Shown: positions 12,371-25,399, numbered from the stretch's first letter. The stretch is 64,000 nucleotides of DNA from Pholis gunnellus (GCA_910591455.2 OU342822.1:19995763-20059762), one strand, 5' to 3'. The notes: a model not told the origin generated them from the letters alone. Numbers and translations: made by a program.

Positions 12371-13594
12371 ATGTTGAATGTTTGTGATAAACTGAAGGAT
12401 GAAGTGTTTCTTTGTGAGTTGATGATGAATGTTTGTGATAAACTGAAGGATGAAGTGTTCCTTTATGTGTTGATGCTGAATGTTTGTGATAAACTGAAGG
12501 ATGAAGTGTTCCTTTATGTGTTGATGTTGAATGTTTGTGATAAACTGAAGGATGAAGTGTTCCTTTATGTGTTGATGTTGAATGTTTGTGATAAACTGAA
12601 GGATGAAGTGTTCCTTTATGTGTTGATGTTGAATGTTTGTGATAAACTGAAGGATGAAGTGTTCCTTTATGTGTTGATGCTGAATGTTTGTGATAAACTG
12701 AAGGATGAAGTGTTCCTTTATGTGTTGATGTTGAATGTTTGTGATAAACTGAAGGACGAAGTGGTCCTTTATGTGTTGATGTTGAATGTTTGTGATAAAC
12801 TGAAGGATGAAGTGGTCCTTTATGTGTTGATGCTGAATGTTTGTGATAAACTGAAGGATGAAGTGTTCCTTTATGTGTTGATGCTGAATGTTTGTGATAA
12901 ACTGAAGGATGAAGTGTTCCTTTATGTGTTGATGTTGAATGTTTGTGATAAACTGAAGGATGAAGTGTTCCTTTATGTGTTGATGTTGAATGTTTGTGAT
13001 AAACTGAAGGATGAAGTGTTCCTTTATGTGTTGATGTTGAATGTTTGTGATAAACTGAAGGACGAAGTGGTCCTTTATGTGTTGATGTTGAATGTTTGTG
13101 ATAAACTGAAGGATGAAGTGTTTCTTTGTGAGTTGATGTTGAATGTTTGTGATAAACTGAAGGACGAAGTGGTCCTTTATGTGTTGATGTTGAATGTTTG
13201 TGATAAACTGAAGGATGAAGTGTTCCTTTATGTGTTGATGATGAATGTTTGTGATAAACTGAAGGATGAAGTGTTTCTTTGTGAGTTGATGTTGAATGTT
13301 TGTGATAAACTGAAGGATGAAGTAGTCCTTTATGTGTTGATGTTGAATGTTTGTGATACACTGAAGGATGAAGTGTTTCTTTATGTGTTGATGTTGAATG
13401 TTTGTGATACACTGAAGGATGAAGTGTTTCTTTGTCAGTTGATGTTTAATGTTTGTGATAAACTGAAGGATGAAGTGTTTCTTTGTCAGTTGATGTTTAA
13501 TGTTTGTGATAAACTGAAGGATGAAGTGTTTCTTTATGTGTTGATGTTTAATGTTTGTGATACACTGAAGGATGAAGTGTTCCTTTATGTGTTG
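12371..13594. repeat. 51-bp minisatellite, 24 copies
   Basis: Exactly 24 tandem units of 51 bp. Each reads on the plus strand as the 17-residue peptide MLNVCDKLKDEVFLYVL with a few variants (CEL/CQL endings, VVL for VFL, MMN/MFN starts). Because 51 is a multiple of three and the unit has no stops, the array stays open in one plus frame and two minus frames; the minus frame extends to 478 codons. Copies differ by only a few bases, so homogenisation is recent. Variants such as 'gacactg' and 'ctttgtcag' cluster at the right end, as expected for polar growth. I regard it as non-coding. Confidence 0.92.
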
Positions 13595-14286
13595 GGAAAA
13601 TCTTCCTACTTCTTCAGCAAAATAAACATTTTGCTGATCAATCAATACGTTTATTTTAAGTAATGTATAATTTAATAAATGTTCTTCAGTCTGCTTCATG
13701 GTGTGCTAGAAATTATTATTATTTTAACTATTAATAGTTCACATGCTGCTTATAAATGCTAAAAGGGGGATTAGTTAGAGGTTGTTGATCCTTTTGCTTA
13801 TTTATATCATCATCATCATTATTATTACCTGATTATTATACTAATATACTAATAAACGTTTCCTACCTTTAATCAAAACTAATCTAGCCTAAACTAAATC
13901 AAAATGATCATGCTTTTTTTCGTAGTAAAAGTTTGTTTACAAAATAGATTTTCAAAATATGATCCTTTGATAAACACTTTCTAAATATTTGAATAATACA
14001 CCATTGGGTCAGAAAATTGATAACTGGGACTTTAAAGTTCATTGGTTGTGTGTTACTCGTGTTGTGGGGACATAAATCTGTTTACACACTCACATTGTGG
14101 GGACTCGTCCTCCTTCTGGGGACAAGATGAAAGTCCCCATAATGTACATCAGAACATTTCAGGAGGAAGACTAAGGTTTGGATAAGGTAAGGTTAGGTTT
14201 AGGCTAATAGCGGTTATGGTCGAGGGAAGTCTCCAGGAAATGAATTTAAGTCAATGTATTGTCCTCTAAAGTGATGGAAACAGGAC

Positions 14287-14289
<3 letters not shown>
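13595..14289. other. Intergenic; repeat fragment near 14040-14240
   Basis: Bases 14060-14150 carry 'tgtggggac' phrases, characteristic of another common fish dispersed repeat. The rest is AT-rich without a gene. Confidence 0.45.

Positions 14290-14342
<53 letters not shown>
14290..14342. repeat. (TG)n microsatellite
   Basis: Uninterrupted dinucleotide tract of about 26 units. Confidence 0.92.
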
Positions 14343-14344
<2 letters not shown>

Positions 14345-15880
14345 TGCGTCAGCAGCAGATAAACAGACTGTTTGTTGTGGCTCAGTGAGCCGCCATTCAT
14401 CTGGAAATCCACATTTCTTCTTCTCTCACATTTTGTGTGTCTGCAGCAAACAGCAGGAAGGCTTCAGTCCAAACCGCTGATGCTAACACAGCATGCTAGC
14501 TGATACAGCATGCTAACTAACACTCTGCTAACAAACCAGTCTTTAAGTCTTCCTTTAAAACATTTTTTCTAATGCTAGCACTTGGTTATATTTCTTATAT
14601 TTCTTATATATTACTGTTTTAGACCTGATGTTCTATTCTTCTTCTACTCATCTCCTTCACGCTGTATACACTGCTCATAACCACACACTTCATGAATATA
14701 AACCAATCTATTACATTACCCATTCAATATTTGCTCTTTTGCACTGTTTGTATTTGTTTATAATGTACAGAAACTCTTGCATATAGATAATGTATGTGGT
14801 TGTTAACTGTTTCTTTTTCTTTTATATTTTTTTTGCCTCTCTTTGTTTAGCTTTTTTGTAGTCCTTATTTTTGGCTCTGTGTTTATTTCTGTATTTCTTA
14901 AATTGTTCAAAACATCTTTTCTGAAAAGAGAAGGGCTCAGATAATAATAATAATGTATGTGTTCACATGAAATCAAACAGTAGAGCTATATTAACATATT
15001 CAGCAGCGATTGAAGAGCTTCATTCAGAAAGAGCAACAGGCTGAAGAGCAGACGAGTGGCGCCATCTACAGGCCGGGACACAATAACACAGTTTCACTGC
15101 ACTGAAAATATTGCAGAATACTTTTACAAATAAATTCTGTTATTTCTCATCAGTATTACCAAGGACTGAAGTTTTTATTGTCATGTAGATTTCTCCAAAT
15201 CAGTGGGGATTAAGTCATGTGTTTTTATTTTGAAACCTTTAGTTAAAAAAGTATTTAGCTAGAAAAAGTGAAGAGGTGTAAAGAAGAAGGAGCGGAGAGT
15301 TGTTAAAATCTATTAGCCGACAGATGAAGAGTCTTCAGTTCAAGAGCCAATCACACATTCTCATTTATTTTTATATGTATTTTTAGAATCAATGATTCAA
15401 TGAAGAAAATATTAAGGTCATTAACAGGATGTCTGCAAATCCCAGATTATTCAGGATTGTACTTGAACTCATCAAATAATAAATTAGTTCCGAGTTTGAA
15501 GTCTCAGTAAACCTCTTATACAGATTATTTTCCAGATACAGATTATTTTCCAGTCAACAGACATTTTCATTTATTTTTGTAAAAGGATGAATTTGCTTTA
15601 CGTGAAAAAATAATTGTATATGTAATAATAATCTTAATATAATAATATAACAATGGCAGGGGACTTTTACCTTCAGTATTTAAACTGACATACTTTCATT
15701 TACATATCATTTTCATTGCCAGACTTTTACTTGTAACAGAATATTTTCAGTGTGGTATTTTACTTTTACTTAGGAAGAGGAACTGGATACTTCTTCTATC
15801 GCAGCACAACATAAAGTCCACAGGGTGCCTTTAACAGGTGATAAAATACCTGCATGTTTCCTCCTAAAGGAGATCTTAAA
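14343..15880. other. Intergenic, repeat C remnant at 15640-15790
   Basis: The end of this span carries 'cttttacttgtaacagaatatttt..agtgtggtattttacttttactta', a remnant of repeat C. A short near-perfect tandem duplication 'cagattattttccag' lies at 15520-15555. There is no gene. Confidence 0.5.
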
Positions 15881-16220
15881 GCTGTTTAGCACTAAGGAAA
15901 GGAGATGAGGAATCATTTGAAGGGAATCAGATCACTCCCTCGGTCCCTCAATCTCATTCTGCATTCAGCAGCACGATGCTTCTGTCTGCCTCCTTCCAAA
16001 TGGGAATCTGGGAGAGAAATCCCTTTAAGTCGGAAAACCCTGAGAAGTGATTGCGGGGTGAGGCGGCTCGTTACGACGACCAGCTGCTGTGTCAGACTTC
16101 CAAAATGGAGTCTTAATGTTCGAAAGCCTGCGAGTCATCTTTTCTTTTTTTTTGAGCCAGTGAGAGTAAAGCTTCTGTAAAGCTCTGCTCGCCATGCAAA
16201 GCCGCCGTGACCATATGTGC
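15880..16220. promoter_or_regulatory. Candidate conserved non-coding element
   Basis: Unique, GC-balanced and repeat-free sequence within an otherwise AT-rich, repeat-dense neighbourhood. The short open frames on both strands lack splice context and homology that I recognise. Regulatory function is inference only. Confidence 0.25.
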
Positions 16221-16762
16221 AATACGTAAATATAATGGAGGTTGACATCAGCAGCACCTGAGCAAGCCTGTCTCCTTTAACATCACGTTCCTGTTCAACC
16301 ATACTGAACGCTCAATTAAGTTTGGAGGGAAACGTATTTTCAGTCCGTATTATGGTCTCAAGTTTTAAACAGTTTGAAACACGTGGTTAACATTGTAAAT
16401 TGAAACAAATCAAAAAAACGCTACAAACATAAGGTTTGGCTTAAAATGACTACGAAATTGAGACAAAACTAAAACGCAACAATTGAGACCATTTCAGATT
16501 ACTTCACTGGATTATGTCAAAGGCAAAATAGGTTTCTCTCGAATAGTAAATCAGAATGTGCTTTCTTTGCATGAGTCACCTTTAATGAATCATTTGGGCT
16601 GAAATAAATAAAAGAATCCAAGAGCCTGTTGTTCCTAACAGGGACAACACAAAAAAGCATAAAAATACCAAAGTCAGAAACAAAAAGAGGAATGAGTGAA
16701 GGATTTTATGTCAAGTAAAGATGTTAAATTTACACAAGAACCTCGATCTGTGTGACCATTAA

Positions 16763-17121
16763 GGGCCAAGGTGCAGTGTGTAGACTTTGGCGTCATCTAG
16801 TGGTGAGGTTGCAGATTGCAACCAACTGAAACTTCTCCCGTGTGCCAAGCGAGTTGGAGAACTATGTTGGCCCATGGAAACACAAAAGGCCTTATAAAGA
16901 GCCAGTGTTTGGTTAGTCCATCCTGGGCTACCGTAGGAAACATGGCGGCCAGCTCTGTGGAAGACAAATTGCTCTGCATGTAGGTATAAACCACTCATTC
17001 TAAGATGGCAAAAACACAACAATTTTTAATTTCAGGTGATTAAACACAAAGAAAAACCTACTTATTAATGTTATATTCAAATTCTGCCAATAGATCCCCA
17101 TAAAAGCTACACACTGGCCCT
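16763..17121. mobile_element. MITE-like element B flanked by TTAA
   Basis: The left end reads 'gggccaaggtgcagtgtgtagac'; the right end, 'aaaagctacacactggccct', is its inverted complement apart from a small insertion, so the element has terminal inverted repeats. TTAA lies directly outside both ends (16759-16762 and 17122-17125). That is the target duplicated by piggyBac-type transposases. The body has no transposase. A diverged second copy is at 18483-18762. The piggyBac assignment is tentative. Confidence 0.6.
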
Positions 17122-17125
17122 TTAA

Positions 17126-17735
17126 GAGGAACTACAAGCTCTCCCAGATAGCTAGCTTGCTAACTTTGTCGCTAACGGGACAAAAGATGAGACTCTGTCC
17201 GTGTGTTCTTTGCATTTCTCAAGAACCATTCGATCGATCAATTTCACACTTGGCGGATTTATCAATAAAATAATTTTGCACCATTAATTTAAAAAGAATG
17301 CATAAAACTCAGAAAGTAAACAGTTTATATTTTTGTGTTTCTAAAAGACTATTTTTGTCACCAAGAGATGCAACAAATCCTACCAAACAATTACACTACA
17401 AAAACAAAATCAAAGTCCTTTGTTGACAGACTTTTCACATCCAATATTGTTCCCTCTATTGTTTTTCTTATCACTCAAATGGCGGTTGAAGATACCAAGA
17501 AGCCCATTTATGCCTCCAGTAAAGAGTATATACTGGGCCCAACTCACAAACTGGACAGAAGTGGTGATGTTAGGCTGGAATAATAATAATAAAACCCTCC
17601 TCATGTCTGTTGAGGTCAGCGTCTGCACTGAGAAGATAAACGAGTCGTCCAGTTTTTTGTTTGGAACATTTCACTTGCTGCATTTGTGGGCTCTTTGAGT
17701 CAATACATTAAATAGATCCAGAGGGAACATGATGT
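17126..17735. other. Intergenic, no gene recognised
   Basis: Sequence without recognisable exons. Several overlapping short open frames on both strands have no family resemblance that I can see. Confidence 0.4.
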
Positions 17736-17940
17736 GTATTGCCCACCCACCCACCCCCCCCACCCCGATACACTCGGCTGCCAATGAAAACATACAGCGG
17801 GCGGTGTCTCCATGTGGGTCTGAGGCGAAGATATTTGTGTTGCTGACTGGACTGTGCGGTCCGGTTCTGGCCGAGTACAAACCCAGAATTTTCCTTTCCC
17901 GCTGCCTTATTCATCGCTGATTAATAAGATGGAAATGTTT
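17735..17940. promoter_or_regulatory. Candidate conserved non-coding element
   Basis: A repeat-free GC-balanced island with a terminal 'cgctgattaataagatgg' homeodomain-type core. Short open frames occur on both strands without splice signals. Regulatory function is inferred from texture only. Confidence 0.25.
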
Positions 17941-18482
17941 AACTGACTTCACCTTCTTCATCCTCACAGAGGGTCTGCCATCAACTCATCTTGTGTGGAC
18001 AAACTTTAAATTCCACTCAAAACCCCAACGTTTCTAAATAAACCAGTCATTTTAAACATCAAGTATAGCTTCAATTGTCTGAATTTGTTATTCTTTTGGG
18101 TTTTTCACAGGAGCCCACATCTTCAGAGAGACCTGGATCCATCGTAGTCCAGGATCAAGCAGCACTTGACGGGCGGATAGTAGGACCAGAGTAGGTGGAC
18201 TCTGTGTTTAGATCATGATGCTTGGTGCTCAAACACAGTCAAAGTTGATGGACAATGTTAATTTCCTCATGTTGAATTTTTTACGTGAAGATGTCGGCCA
18301 TATTGTCTGACCGGAGAATTGTTTTTGTTGCTGCTGTTTATATTCCTTAATACGCAAAAGTAACAGATGCACTACAGGAATGTACGACTCTTTTTGTTTT
18401 GTTTGTCATGTTTTTCTTGTGTTACAACTGCATTTCTTTGTGCATCCCTGTGTTGCATAATGACAATAAATGATCCTTGATT

Positions 18483-18762
18483 TAGTGCCATCTGCTGGTG
18501 AGATTGCAGATTGCAGTCAACTGAATACCCCTCTGCTCATCCCTCCCTTTCACACGCATGTCTGAAAACTATGATGGCCTTCAAGGACATTTAACAACAC
18601 GACTCCCTCTAAAGCCAGTGTTTGGTTTGTCCATTCCAAGCTACTGTAGAAAAACATGGCGGTGCAACACGGTGAAGAGGACCAGTTCCCTATGAAGGGC
18701 TCATTCTAAGCTAATTCTAAACTATACACTGATGAAAACAAAGTTATGAACATTATAGTCCA
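18483..18762. mobile_element. MITE-like element B, diverged copy
   Basis: It aligns by eye with 16790-17060 through 'catct.gtggtgag.ttgcagattgca', 'gccagtgtttggtt.gtcca' and 'aacatggcgg'. Its left inverted repeat is missing. Confidence 0.6.
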
Positions 18763-20794
18763 AGTAAAAGTTCTGATATCACACTGTAAAATCACTCTGT
18801 TACAAGTAAAAGTCCTAAGTTACTCAGCATATCTCTTTCACTAAGCCTTTCTTCTTTCAAATGACCTTCGATGCCTTTAAACACTTTTATGTCTAAACAC
18901 TCTTTTATTTCAAATGTAAAATGTTTTCAAGTTCTTATTCATCTGTTTACATTTTGTTAATTACACTTGCATGTAAGTGCAAAATGCATGCACTCTTCCT
19001 AACACTTTTAATTATTTTTATTTGTAAAAGTGAGGTTTTCTGTTTTTATTTACTTTAAACTCTACAGCGCTTTGAGATACATAGACTTTGTGAAATGTGC
19101 AATATAAATAATTATTACCAAAGGATCTAAAATGATCTAGACCTGCTGTGAAAATTGCCTCGAGATTACTTTATGTGAAGCTATATCATTAAATTGAATT
19201 AAAAGACTTCCTCCACCACTGCTTTTATAAATAAGATGAGTCCATTACGGCTCCTGTGTTAAAATATAACCGTCCTGTGTGCAGAACATGCATGACTTGT
19301 AAAATTAGAAGCTTCCAAAGTGACTGTGCCCGTCTATCTTTGGACCATCAGCCCACTCAAAGTGTCTCAAACATGATCGATGTGAAACTTTCCCTCTAAA
19401 ACATAAACACAGACGAGGACGAGCTCAGACCGCCGCAGAGGGAACTTTTCCTCTTTTCAGCTATTTTTACTGTTTCCTTCAGAGACCCAGCTGGATCTCA
19501 TGGAGACGGAGATCGGCCTTCACAAGATGTTTGCTCGCGTCTCCTTCAGGTGCTTCTGCTAAATGTTGTCAAGTCCATAGGCCATAGTTAAATACTTCAT
19601 AACAATGTGCATTTCTTTATTTTATCACAGTAACTTATGTGTCTGTGAGAGAAATTGCCTCTGCGAAAAAAGGAAAAAAATGTTTTCATTCATTTTAAAT
19701 TGATTTGTATTCAGATAATTTACTTACTATGTAAGTAAATATATATAAGTATAATCAGGAAAATGTACTTTAAGTATTGAAATGTAAAAACATGTAACTG
19801 TTATACTGTTATATATCATATCATTAGATTATTGTTGCTCATTCATGAAGAGACACTAACATTGTTTTTTCATGCATTGGTCAATTTTGAGATTTTGTGC
19901 TAATTTGCTTCCATTCCATGTCTTCTTTTTATACAATGAGGGCCACATCATGTGAATAATTCAGAACTCAGATGGGTTTTTCACATGTAGCCCTAACCCT
20001 CCTTCAGGACGCTCAGACCGATGGAAAGAAAACATCCAAAACTCACAGCTGTGTTTATTTTACTGCTTTGTCTCTTTAACGTCTGTAGATTTAACCAAAA
20101 GTTACCATTACATAATGCCTCATTTGCATATTTAAACATAACATATCAGAAAACTTGTATTACAAAATATTATTGTCTTAATGTTCATGGTGATATCTAT
20201 GAGTTACATGTTTATTCTTCTTACCTGTAGTGTCTCTCATTAATGTAAAAACAGGATTTTTAGTTGTTTGAGCTCGAACTCATTTTATACTGTTAACTAA
20301 TGATAACTTTCATTATGGATTAATCTGATGAGGGTCTTCTCCATTAATTAACTGGTTGTTTTTTTTATAATTCTGTCATAATAACCCAGAAAGTGACACC
20401 TTCACAATGTTTGTTTTGTCTAAACCTCAACATTATTACAAATACACTACAATTATTAACAATATTAAAAGGAGAAGTAACTTGTCTGTCAAGTCAATGT
20501 ATAGTGAAGTAAAAAGTACAGTATTTGTCTCTGAGACGTAGTGGAGTAGAAGTATATAAAGTACCTTCAACAACAGATGCCTCATATTTACATGTAATTG
20601 TGTGTTTGGCCACTAGGTGGCAGCACTCTGCAGGTCATTCTCTTGTGTGTGACTCTATAGACACTTTTCTGTCACAAAGAAGAAAACCAGGGATCCATCA
20701 TGCTGTTTACACTTTCACCCTGCTGTGTGTTTATACAGACTATCATACTTTACACATCAGGCCCTTTAAATACTGTGTGTATAACTATACTAAC
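18763..20794. other. Intergenic; scattered repeat tails
   Basis: Bases 18763-18835 carry repeat C phrases. Bases 19060-19125 ('ctctacagcgctttgagatacatagac..gtgcaatataaata') resemble the 3' tail of common fish retroelements. No exon is seen. Confidence 0.4.
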
Positions 20795-20969
20795 CCGTAG
20801 GAAAAAATGTAACCTCTGACTGAATTTTGCTGTAAAGCACCCAGGGAGCAACTTATGGTTCAACGTCTCTCTTAAGGACACTACAAAGACATTATAGGAG
20901 CCGAAGATCAAACCGCCAACCTCGTGGTTAAAGGACGACCCGCTCAAGACCACTGAGCTACAGCCGCCC
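20795..20969 (-). mobile_element. tRNA-derived SINE
   Basis: Read on the minus strand, it starts 'gggcggctgtagctcagtgg', an A-box-like tRNA 5' half, followed by 'ggcggtttgatcttcggctcc' (B-box region). It then continues with 'tgtagtgtccttaag.gagac.ttgaacc.taagttgctccc', the tRNA-unrelated body of a common teleost SINE. It is not a functional tRNA: the acceptor stem is unpaired and the body continues past the tRNA length. Confidence 0.7.
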
Positions 20970-21904
20970 TAAATATACCGATACATCTCTACAACAGAGC
21001 CTCACACACACACAGAGACAGTTCGTAGGATAGGTTTTCATAATAAAGCCCAGAAACTTGTCAATTTCAAAATAAACTTCTGTTTTCACCAGAAAATACT
21101 TAATTAGGTTTGGGGAAAAGATGGTGAAATACTTAGTTAGGTTTAGACAAAAGATTATTGTTTGGGTTCAAATACTGAAAGTTATGTGACAAATAAATCA
21201 CCACTGACTTCCACTTGATGTTCCTTTGACCCCGACGTTGCTCCTAATTCACTTCAGTTTTACATGTCAGGTGCACCGAACATTACAGCCAACAAGCCAA
21301 TAACTCAACACTGTCTGTTCATCCTCTCTGACTGCTGTGTGTCTCACATATACAGTATTTAGAGATGATGTCTGTTAAACCTCTCTGATGTGTTTGCAGC
21401 AGGAAAAAAAGAAAAAGATCCACTTTATCTTTTATTCCACCATGATGTCATGAAGGCGGCTCCACCCATGTGTGTTATTACTTCTGCCTGTTGCATCTAT
21501 AGGGAAGCAGCTCATCGGTCGTCTTTGATCTCACGACATCTCCGAGGCCGGCGACTGAAACCCTCCGACGTCAAAGTACGACCCGCCGGACCGCCGTGAC
21601 CGTACAGGAAGAGGACCACAGACAAAACACAAGGCTGACGAGTTCAGATCTGTCATAGTCTGCCTCTGATCCCCCCCCCACCCACCCACCTCCCCACCTC
21701 TGGATCTGGACCCAGCACACCCAGAGGACCACAACTGGTGATGCAATAAGTTTGGCAGACATCTTGTTTTAACAGCCTTCTCCATCTGGTCTAGTGGCCA
21801 AAACACGCAGTCTGGGCTGCTGACACATGACCACGGATTACTGGACGCTACGGTTAATAGTCCCAAAAAAGACACAATAATTGTAAATCAATCAAAGATA
21901 ACTG
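20970..21904. other. Intergenic; fragment of repeat E at 21110-21215
   Basis: 'acttagttaggtttag.caaaagatt' and 'gtgacaaataaatcac.actgacttccac' at 21140-21215 match repeat E. Otherwise there are no genes. Confidence 0.4.
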
Positions 21905-22246
21905 TACTCCTCGTTTTTCCAGTCCGGCAACACGTGTCAATTTCTGCTCCTTACATTAATACAGTCCTTTCAAAAAGAACTTCAGTCTTCACAGAAAACA
22001 ACTTAGTTAGGTTTAGGCAACAACAATGTATCAATGTTGTTGTTTCACACGGGGAACAAACAGCGGCCTCCTGGGTGGAAGATCAGAGAATCGTTGGAGC
22101 CTCCACCTCCACTCCTGCCCACCCTGTGTGGGTTTTTGTGGTCTTTCAACCTCCTCGTTCATGAATATGTTGATAACATACGAAATACGGAGCATTGTTT
22201 TTCATAGGTTTAGCTGGATGTGACCAGCCGGATGAAGGAATCTAGA
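21905..22246. repeat. Interspersed repeat E, uninterrupted copy
   Basis: Best copy of the family that hosts the hAT insertion at 1714-2289. At its right end 'tttttcataggtttagctggatgtgaccagc' (in two parts) corresponds to the interrupted site, so this copy serves as an empty-site reference. Confidence 0.6.
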
Positions 22247-23420
22247 CTGTGGTGTTTAATAAATGTTGTTATTGTTGAACTAACAACAAAAGTACATCAA
22301 GTGTTATTTGCACGATTGATGTGAATGTATAGAAATGCAGAAAACAGCATTTATATTTCCTTTTTTTAAATCCACACTGACTAGAACACATTGCATGTGA
22401 ATCATTCCGATGTGTTACAATCTGAATATTTGTGCTGCACAAAAACTGCCTTTCTTCTCTCATGAATTCAGGCTCTCGTGTTCACGTGGCTGTGAACGTC
22501 AGAAAAATCCTCAGCGGGACTATTTCTTCGCGTGGTTGGATACTTTCCACGAGCGATGGCGTGAATATCTTGGCTGTTTTACAACGTGCCCCCTCGACCA
22601 AAACACCCGGGCGTCCCTGAGCTGCGGTAACTCATCTCGGAGCAGATTTATGACCCCTCTGCTGAAAATAGAAGAAGAAGCTTGTTTCTCTCTCTCCTGT
22701 ACGGCCAACGTCTTCGTCAAAGCTGCCACAGTTTGAACACACACGCCGTCCTCCTTCTGCTTCACAAATTTAACAAGTGGGACACGAGTGACCTGTGGAA
22801 ACAGTTTAACTGCCCTCAGTGGACTCTGTTTCAGCAGCGGCAGGCTGGGTGGTCCGTCCCACATTTCTCCATTACACAACAAACACAATTTTGAAACATA
22901 TCTGCAGATGAATCTGTTCCCGGTTAAAGTTTACTGCGAAAGGTATAGTTTTGACTCCTTTGTCACATCGTGATTCACTCGTTATCTCAAAGACACCGCG
23001 CGGTGTCGTCTGCGTATTAACGGCTTTTACACGTTTAACATTCCCTGATGAATCTTTTTTCACTGCAAGCTCAAATATAATAACCGTTTATCTGACTCAG
23101 TCTTCAGTAATAAACCTTCACAGATCAGAGCTGCATCCTGTCAGAGCCAACATTTTTAAAATGTGGGCCATGTACAGAAAAGTAGTAGTAAGTAAAAACA
23201 ATATTAAATGTGACGTTTTTAACCTTACAATGCAAGAAAATCAATGTTTCTAGACCAGAAAACCCAATGTGCCATAAAAAATGTATTCTCTATTAAATTA
23301 ACTATTAACACTATTTGACATTAAAGTATTTTACTGGTTTGCCCACATATTACAAAAATATTTCTGTATTTTATTTCCTTTTATCTTCAGTTCTGTAAAG
23401 TAAAGCCAAAGCTTCACGTG
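22247..23420. other. Intergenic, no gene recognised
   Basis: Bases 22470-22880 are repeat-free and GC-balanced, with several short overlapping open frames on both strands but no splice-bounded exon. The stretch could include a conserved non-coding element. Confidence 0.35.
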
Positions 23421-23931
23421 TTAAAGCTGCATTCTCTCTAGTGTCCACCAGGGGGGGGACTCCTCTGGTTGTATAGAAGTCTATGAGAAAATGACTCTAC
23501 TTCTCTCTTGATTTATTACCTCAGTAAACATTGTAAACATGAGTTTATGGTCTCAATCTCTAGTTTCAAGTCTTCTTCAATACAGCATGATGTTCATTTA
23601 GTAAATGATGGTCCATTTAGAGTCAAACAGACCATAAAGCAGGGGATGCTTTAGGGCGGGGCTACACGGTGATTGACAGGTCTCTACCACAGCGTTGTCC
23701 GGTCTGGGGGTTGTCCGTGTTTTCGTCTCTACAACTTTAATTCTTTCACAGCGTGTTTTCACTTCATGAAAGTTAATTGTAACATTTTGATCGCCTAAAA
23801 ATGTTTTATTCAGTTCTTAGATGGCTAAAAACCAAGATGGCGTCAAAACTGTAGCTCATAAACCAATGGGTGAGGTCACGGTGACGTCCATAACTTATAT
23901 ACATTTGATTGTATAGTATTCACAGTCTATG
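23421..23931 (-). repeat. Interspersed repeat A, copy 2 (longest)
   Basis: Inverted relative to copy 1. It runs from 'ttaaagctgcattctctcta' to 'tatagtattcacagtctatg' and carries an internal stretch (about 23690-23850) missing from most other copies. Confidence 0.8.
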
Positions 23932-25398
23932 ATACATTACTCGAGTAAATGTACTTTCAACTTTCAACTACTGGCTACAACAGGAATTAGATTTTTGTAA
24001 CATGCAAACGTTTCTTTCCAAGTTATAGCTTCATCTTCTTCATGTATGATCGACTCTTGCTGTACGTTTGGTTCCTGGTTACAGTACATTGGACCAGTGT
24101 TTAGTTACTCTCCTGCTCATTTATGAGATCAACGGCGCCGTATTTCTGGGCTTCACTCACCTTTATAAAACCAGTGTAACGCTGGATCAAAGTGTCCTCG
24201 TCCTCATCTGCTGCTGATCAGTCGTCTCTCTCAGGTCAGGTTTTTCACTGCTGCTCTCCAGGAGTCGGGTTCAGTCGGACTCTGGTCGTAAAAAACAGGT
24301 TTGAAATGTGTTTAAGGAGATTTAGTGTGTGGCGAAATCATCTATTACAGACAGATCAACGAGACAAATTATTAATGTTAGAGCAGGTAAATCCACAAAT
24401 CAAGAAAAAGGAAGCAACGTCATTGCTTAAAAGTGTTGTTAGTGCTTGTTTTTAAGAGCATTAAGGGTCATATTTAGATTAAATGTGAAGCTCTTGACCT
24501 TAAAAACATAGACATGTTCATGCTGTTTGCTTTCTAGTTTAGTTGCAGATTTTCGAGGAGTTTATTAACGAGAATACTGTATTTAAATAAAATGAGATAA
24601 GTTATGTTGAATATCAAACACTGTAACACTTTACCACGAGGACATTCTTTAAACAAGCACTGTTTCCACTTGTTGAGGCCGTTTTCTGTCAGCAGACATG
24701 ATGTTAATGTAGTGCAGCGAGTCAGAGAGACGTTCATTCACGCTCACATTTAACCGTTTTTTATTTTGGCTAATGACTGCCGCTGAGCCGCTTTAGTGCA
24801 GAGGAGGAATTTTTATTGTTTTTCCAGACTTTAGATCAAGGTGACAATACAGGAACGGTCCAAAGAGAGCAGGAGAGAGGTTCAAATAAAGAGCACCGAT
24901 CACCTTCATCCAGTTCTCAAAGGAAAGAGCACATCAAACCTTCTGTTTCCTTAAAAACATCGGACAAATGTGTTCCTCGCTGTGAGACGGCACTCAGACA
25001 TTCTTCACACTCATCCTGATGACGGCAGCAGCTTTTAAAAGTTGAATTTTTTGCGTTCATTAACGTCGGAGGACAAACTCGTTATTTGAAGATGAATGAA
25101 GCCGATCTTAAGTTGAGCTTAATAGTGTCATTTGCAGTTGTCACTTTAACTTTATATACTTTTACTTACTGTTTAACATCTCTGTATAAATATTTATTTC
25201 TTCTCATTATGCATAAACATTTATTATATTTCTGATTAAATTCAGATTTTTCATTTTGCAATTACTCCAAACCTCTCTGTCACAAATATATATTAATGTA
25301 TTAAATATCCTCAGAACAAGAAAAAGACTGACATGAACATAACAATAATAATAATAAGGAATGTTTATGAGTTTATTTTGTGCACTGCGTGTGTTTAG

Positions 25399-25399
<1 letters not shown>
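23932..25399. other. Intergenic, no gene recognised
   Basis: No coding exon or structured element is identified apart from a few repeat C phrases at 23935-23970. Confidence 0.4.

Noticed and set aside
12371..13594. CRISPR-like array
   Set aside because: Head-to-tail units without variable spacers in a vertebrate genome; it is a minisatellite.
12263..13699. 478-codon minus-strand open frame in the 51-bp array
   Set aside because: It is explained by a stop-free unit whose length is a multiple of three; no conserved domain and no promoter or splice context.
20795..20969. tRNA gene on the minus strand
   Set aside because: A- and B-box-like sequences are present, but the cloverleaf is incomplete and the sequence continues into a SINE body.
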